A stretch of 33,648 bases of DNA from DASQHM01 sp035632095 (GTDB lineage Bacteria > Pseudomonadota > Alphaproteobacteria > Ferrovibrionales > Ferrovibrionaceae). The position numbers were made by a program, and so were the translations under genes. The DNA is taken from NCBI GenBank assembly GCA_035632095.1, contig DASQHM010000176.1:1-33648 (forward strand). Reading direction: 5' to 3'. The notes beneath the pieces are model-generated. The model had not been told where the DNA came from. It worked only from the letters and a program-made list of their open reading frames with translations, and ran no database searches. Within the stretch, counting starts at the first letter, position 1; each line of letters opens with the position of its first letter. Shown one piece after another: positions 31,295 through 33,648 of this stretch.

Positions 31295-32290
31295 ATGAGC
31301 AAGGACGCAGGCGCAGAATTCGACATACCCGGGACCGACGTGACGCCGGGGGCCGCGGAGCCGCGGCCGTGGTGGCGGCGGCACCTGAAGGCCATCGTGC
31401 TCGCGATCATCGTCGCGTTGCTGATCTGGTATCCGATCGGCATGTTGTGGGTGCAGCACATCGACGACGATCCGAGCTTCGCGCCGTCGGACGCCGATAT
31501 GGCGTCGAACGGCAGCCGCGCCGTGACCATGGCGGCCATGCTGATCGACCGCGAGGTGAACCAGCATCGCTGGGTGGCTAGCGATCCGTTCTTTCTTCCC
31601 GGGTCCGCGCTCGACAACATGCCGAATTTCCAGCAGGGCATCATGGCCTCGCTCGGCCGCTTCGCCTTCGAGATGACCGACCAGCTGGGCCGCGCCCGCG
31701 GCTCCAGCCGCGCCGATCCCGACCTGCAAAAGGCGGCGGGCCTGCTGCAATATCCGGGCGACCGCTGGCTGCTCAATTTCTCCAACTCGCTGCTGCCCGG
31801 TGCGAGCTCGGTCTCGCAATACCGCGATGCGCGCAATGCGCTCATCGCCTATAACCGGCGCGTGGCCGAGGGCAGCGCATCCTTCGAGCGGCGCTCCGAC
31901 AATCTGCAAGCCGCGATCGATCGCATCGCCGCCGATCTCGGCTCCGCTTCCGCCGTGATCGACCAGCACGTGTCGGAGAACTCGCACCAATGGATCGATT
32001 GGCACTCCGACGACGTGTTCTATTCGGTCAAGGGACAGTCCTACGCCTACTATCTGCTCCTGCGTGAGCTCGGCCGCGACTACGAGGCCGTGCTGAAGGA
32101 AAAGGAATTGTCGAACGTTTGGCAAAACATGCTGGTGTCGCTCCGCGACGCGGCGACGATCAGGCCGTGGATCGTGTCCAATGGTTCGCCGGACGGGCAG
32201 TTCCTGCCCAATCATTTGGCGGTGCAGGGCTTCTATCTCCTGCGCGCGCGCACGCAGCTCCGCGAGGTCAGCCAGATTCTGCAAAAGTAG
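31295..32290 (+). CDS. DUF2333 family membrane-anchored protein
   Basis: A 331-residue protein with one N-terminal transmembrane helix (AIVLAIIVALLIWYPIGMLWV, ~31-51) and a large soluble domain. Segments such as NGSRAVTMAAMLIDREVNQHRWVASDPFFLPGSALDNMPNFQQGI and QYRDARNALIAYNRR match the DUF2333 family, whose function is unknown. No catalytic motif is evident. The soluble part should face the periplasm. It starts 3 bases after the trpS stop, so it is likely co-translated with it, and it precedes a universal stress protein gene. Confidence 0.85.
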   Translation: MSKDAGAEFDIPGTDVTPGAAEPRPWWRRHLKAIVLAIIVALLIWYPIGMLWVQHIDDDPSFAPSDADMASNGSRAVTMAAMLIDREVNQHRWVASDPFFLPGSALDNMPNFQQGIMASLGRFAFEMTDQLGRARGSSRADPDLQKAAGLLQYPGDRWLLNFSNSLLPGASSVSQYRDARNALIAYNRRVAEGSASFERRSDNLQAAIDRIAADLGSASAVIDQHVSENSHQWIDWHSDDVFYSVKGQSYAYYLLLRELGRDYEAVLKEKELSNVWQNMLVSLRDAATIRPWIVSNGSPDGQFLPNHLAVQGFYLLRARTQLREVSQILQK

Positions 32291-32340
32291 CCGCGGCCGG
32301 CTGCAAGCCCGCTTGCCGTGCCGGCGGCCGCGATGGCAGG

Positions 32341-32838
32341 ATGATCCGCATGGCAGCCGACGCCAGCGCTTCGCGCCGACGCAGCAAATTCCTGGTGGTG
32401 GTCGACAACACCCCGGAATGCAAGCTGGCGCTTCGTTTTGCCACCCACCGCGCCCGCAACGTCGGCGGCGGCGTCACGCTCCTGCATGTGATCGAACCGC
32501 CGGAAGTGCAGCACTGGGCCGCGGTCGCCAACGTGATGCAGCAGGAGGCGCGCGAAGAGGCGGAGCGCCTGATGCAGGATCTGGCGACCCAGGTTCACGA
32601 CGACAGCGGCATCATGCCCGAACTGGTGATCCGCGAAGGCCGCAAGATCGACGGATTGCTGTCCCTGATCGCCGAGGATCCGTCCATCCGCATTCTGGTG
32701 CTCGGCGCCGGCACCGGATCGGAGGGCCCGGGCCCGCTGGTCTCCGCCCTCGCCGGCCAGATGTCCGGCACGCTCAGCATCCCGATCACCCTGGTGCCGG
32801 GCGGCCTCAGCCCCGAGCAGGTCGACGAGCTGACCTGA
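32341..32838 (+). CDS. Universal stress protein UspA family
   Basis: About 165 residues with a single Usp fold. KFLVVVDNTPECKLALRFATHRA is the first strand and helix, VTLLHVIEPP the second strand, and ILVLGAGTGSEGPG with SGTLSIPITLVPGG the C-terminal nucleotide-binding region, in which the usual G-x2-G-x9-G(S/T) spacing is only loosely kept. ATP binding is therefore uncertain. Starts are ATG 32341 or ATG 32350; GGCAGG at 32335-32340 is better spaced for the second. It lies 50 bases after DUF2333. The order trpS, DUF2333, Usp is familiar from Rhodospirillales. Confidence 0.9.
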   Translation: MIRMAADASASRRRSKFLVVVDNTPECKLALRFATHRARNVGGGVTLLHVIEPPEVQHWAAVANVMQQEAREEAERLMQDLATQVHDDSGIMPELVIREGRKIDGLLSLIAEDPSIRILVLGAGTGSEGPGPLVSALAGQMSGTLSIPITLVPGGLSPEQVDELT

Positions 32839-32851
32839 GGCGAACGCCTTG

Positions 32852-33012
32852 CCACAGAGACACAAAGGCACAGAGATAACTTCAAGGTCCGCTCCGCGGA
32901 CCTTCGAATCTCGGTACCCCTGCCTCGGTACCCCTGAGATGAGAACGAGGTCAACCACCAAGGGGCAGGAAAGCGTTGATCGTGTAACCTCTGTGTCTCA
33001 GTGCCTCTGTGG
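32852..33012. repeat. MITE-like inverted-repeat element between convergent genes
   Basis: Terminal arms 32852-32875 and 32989-33012 (24 bases each) are inverted copies matching at 20 of 24 positions; each is built from CCACAGAG/CACAGAG units. Inside are a perfect palindrome AAGGTCCGC-TCC-GCGGACCTT (32884-32904) and a 13-base direct repeat CTCGGTACCCCTG (32910-32922, 32924-32936). There is no open frame of note. The whole sits between the Usp and cyclase stops. CCACAGAG-rich intergenic repeats are known from many unrelated bacteria. Confidence 0.65.
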
Positions 33013-33020
33013 TAAAACCT

Positions 33021-33648
33021 TCAGGCCGTCATCCGTCCGCCCGGGACCGCGTAGGGGGAAATCGCGAACAGCTCCTGCGGCTCGCGCACGCCGCGCAGCA
33101 CGTGGAAGCCGACCGAGTCGAGCCGCGCATCCTTCGCCAGGGACTGGAACCGCGCCGTGGTCATCAGCGGCCGGCCGAGTCTCGAACACATGGACTCGAC
33201 CCGCGCCACTTCGTTCACCGCCGCGCCGATCACGGTGAAGTCCAGACGGTCGGAACCGCCGATGTTGCCGTACATGACTGCGCCCACGTGCAGCGCGATG
33301 CCGCAACGCAAGGCCGGGAGCGCAAATTCTTCGCGGCGGCCGCTCAATTCCTCCAGGCCCTGGAGCGCCATGAGCGCCGCGTTGAGCGCCTGGGTGGCCG
33401 GGCGCATCTCGCGCTCGTCCCGCATCTCGAAGATGGCCAGCAAGCCGTCGCCGATGAACTTCAGAACCTCGCCGCCGTGCTCGTGCACCGCGCGCGTCAT
33501 GCATTCAAAGTAGTCGTCGAGGGTGGAGATGAGCTGGTGCGGGCTCAAGCGGTCGGCCATGGCCGTCGATCCGCGCAAATCCGAATACCAGATGGCGGCG
33601 TTGATGTGCTGGCCCACGCCGCGCTGAACCCCGCCGGCCAGCACCTTG
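33021..33648 (-). CDS. Class III adenylate/guanylate cyclase, 5' end outside window
   Basis: The last ~209 residues of a cyclase whose start lies beyond the right edge; the frame is open to 33648. The catalytic domain shows IWYSDLRGST (first metal-binding Asp), GGEVLKFIGDGLLAIFE (Lys and second Asp) and DFTVIGAAVNEVARVE (Asn and Arg of the transition-state pair). The purine-selecting acidic residue is a Thr here, as in the soluble adenylate cyclase-like IIIb group, which fits an ATP substrate. An N-terminal sensory domain is expected outside the window. It is convergent with the Usp gene across the repeat element. Confidence 0.88.
   Translation of the reverse strand, partial: KVLAGGVQRGVGQHINAAIWYSDLRGSTAMADRLSPHQLISTLDDYFECMTRAVHEHGGEVLKFIGDGLLAIFEMRDEREMRPATQALNAALMALQGLEELSGRREEFALPALRCGIALHVGAVMYGNIGGSDRLDFTVIGAAVNEVARVESMCSRLGRPLMTTARFQSLAKDARLDSVGFHVLRGVREPQELFAISPYAVPGGRMTA

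Noticed and set aside
1..33648. tRNA, rRNA, CRISPR array, prophage or IS transposase.
   Set aside because: No cloverleaf, rRNA core, regularly spaced repeats or transposase motifs were seen on either strand by eye; a covariance-model scan was not possible.

Overview
This window comes from a GC-rich alphaproteobacterium, most likely a member of the Rhodospirillales or a close relative. The evidence is the run glnD, sensor protein, murJ, trpS, DUF2333, universal stress protein, together with the high GC content, the frequent TTG/GTG starts and the short palindromic intergenic repeats. No rRNA, tRNA, phage, IS element or CRISPR array was seen. Genes are tightly packed, with many 4-base ATGA/GTGA overlaps.

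Layout. (1) Bases 1-4859, minus strand: a translationally coupled operon of four glycosyltransferases and one histidine phosphatase; the last gene runs off the left edge. (2) 4860-5140: divergent promoter region with a perfect TATAAT box and a leader carrying a five-run G-quadruplex motif. (3) 5141-10620, plus strand: an ABC exporter-like protein whose ATPase motifs are degenerate and whose nucleotide-binding domain holds an extra ~295 residues, then a cyclic-nucleotide-binding protein, a small SAM methyltransferase and a class III adenylate cyclase with TolB-like and TPR regions. (4) 10630-18261, minus strand: a probable aromatic-catabolism block (ferredoxin reductase, SDR, PaaA/PaaC-like diiron protein, gentisate 1,2-dioxygenase, an unknown protein, exonuclease III, an ADP-forming acyl-CoA synthetase alpha-type protein, a second SDR). 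(5) 18262-18782: a 521-base gap with a perfect 7-5-7 palindrome and several strong hairpins, separating the block from a divergent MarR regulator (18783-19268). (6) 19286-22100, minus strand: GST, zinc alcohol dehydrogenase, lipoprotein, LolA-like protein. (7) 22240-32838, plus strand: glnD, a hybrid sensor with a ruined kinase core, murJ, trpS, DUF2333 and a universal stress protein. (8) 32852-33012: a MITE-like inverted repeat. (9) 33021 to the right edge, minus strand: the catalytic end of another class III cyclase.

How the parts may work together (inference). The ABC-like protein, cyclic-nucleotide sensor, methyltransferase and adenylate cyclase lie in series, so a cAMP-gated membrane system is plausible; the divergent sugar-transferase operon may supply a surface glycan. 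The MarR protein probably controls the oxygenase operon through the palindrome in front of the reductase gene. That operon resembles a route through gentisate, with a monooxygenase of the phenylacetyl-CoA/benzoyl-CoA epoxidase superfamily as its first step. The two least ordinary proteins are the ABC-like protein and the hybrid sensor: each has lost the hallmark catalytic residues of its family while otherwise looking intact.
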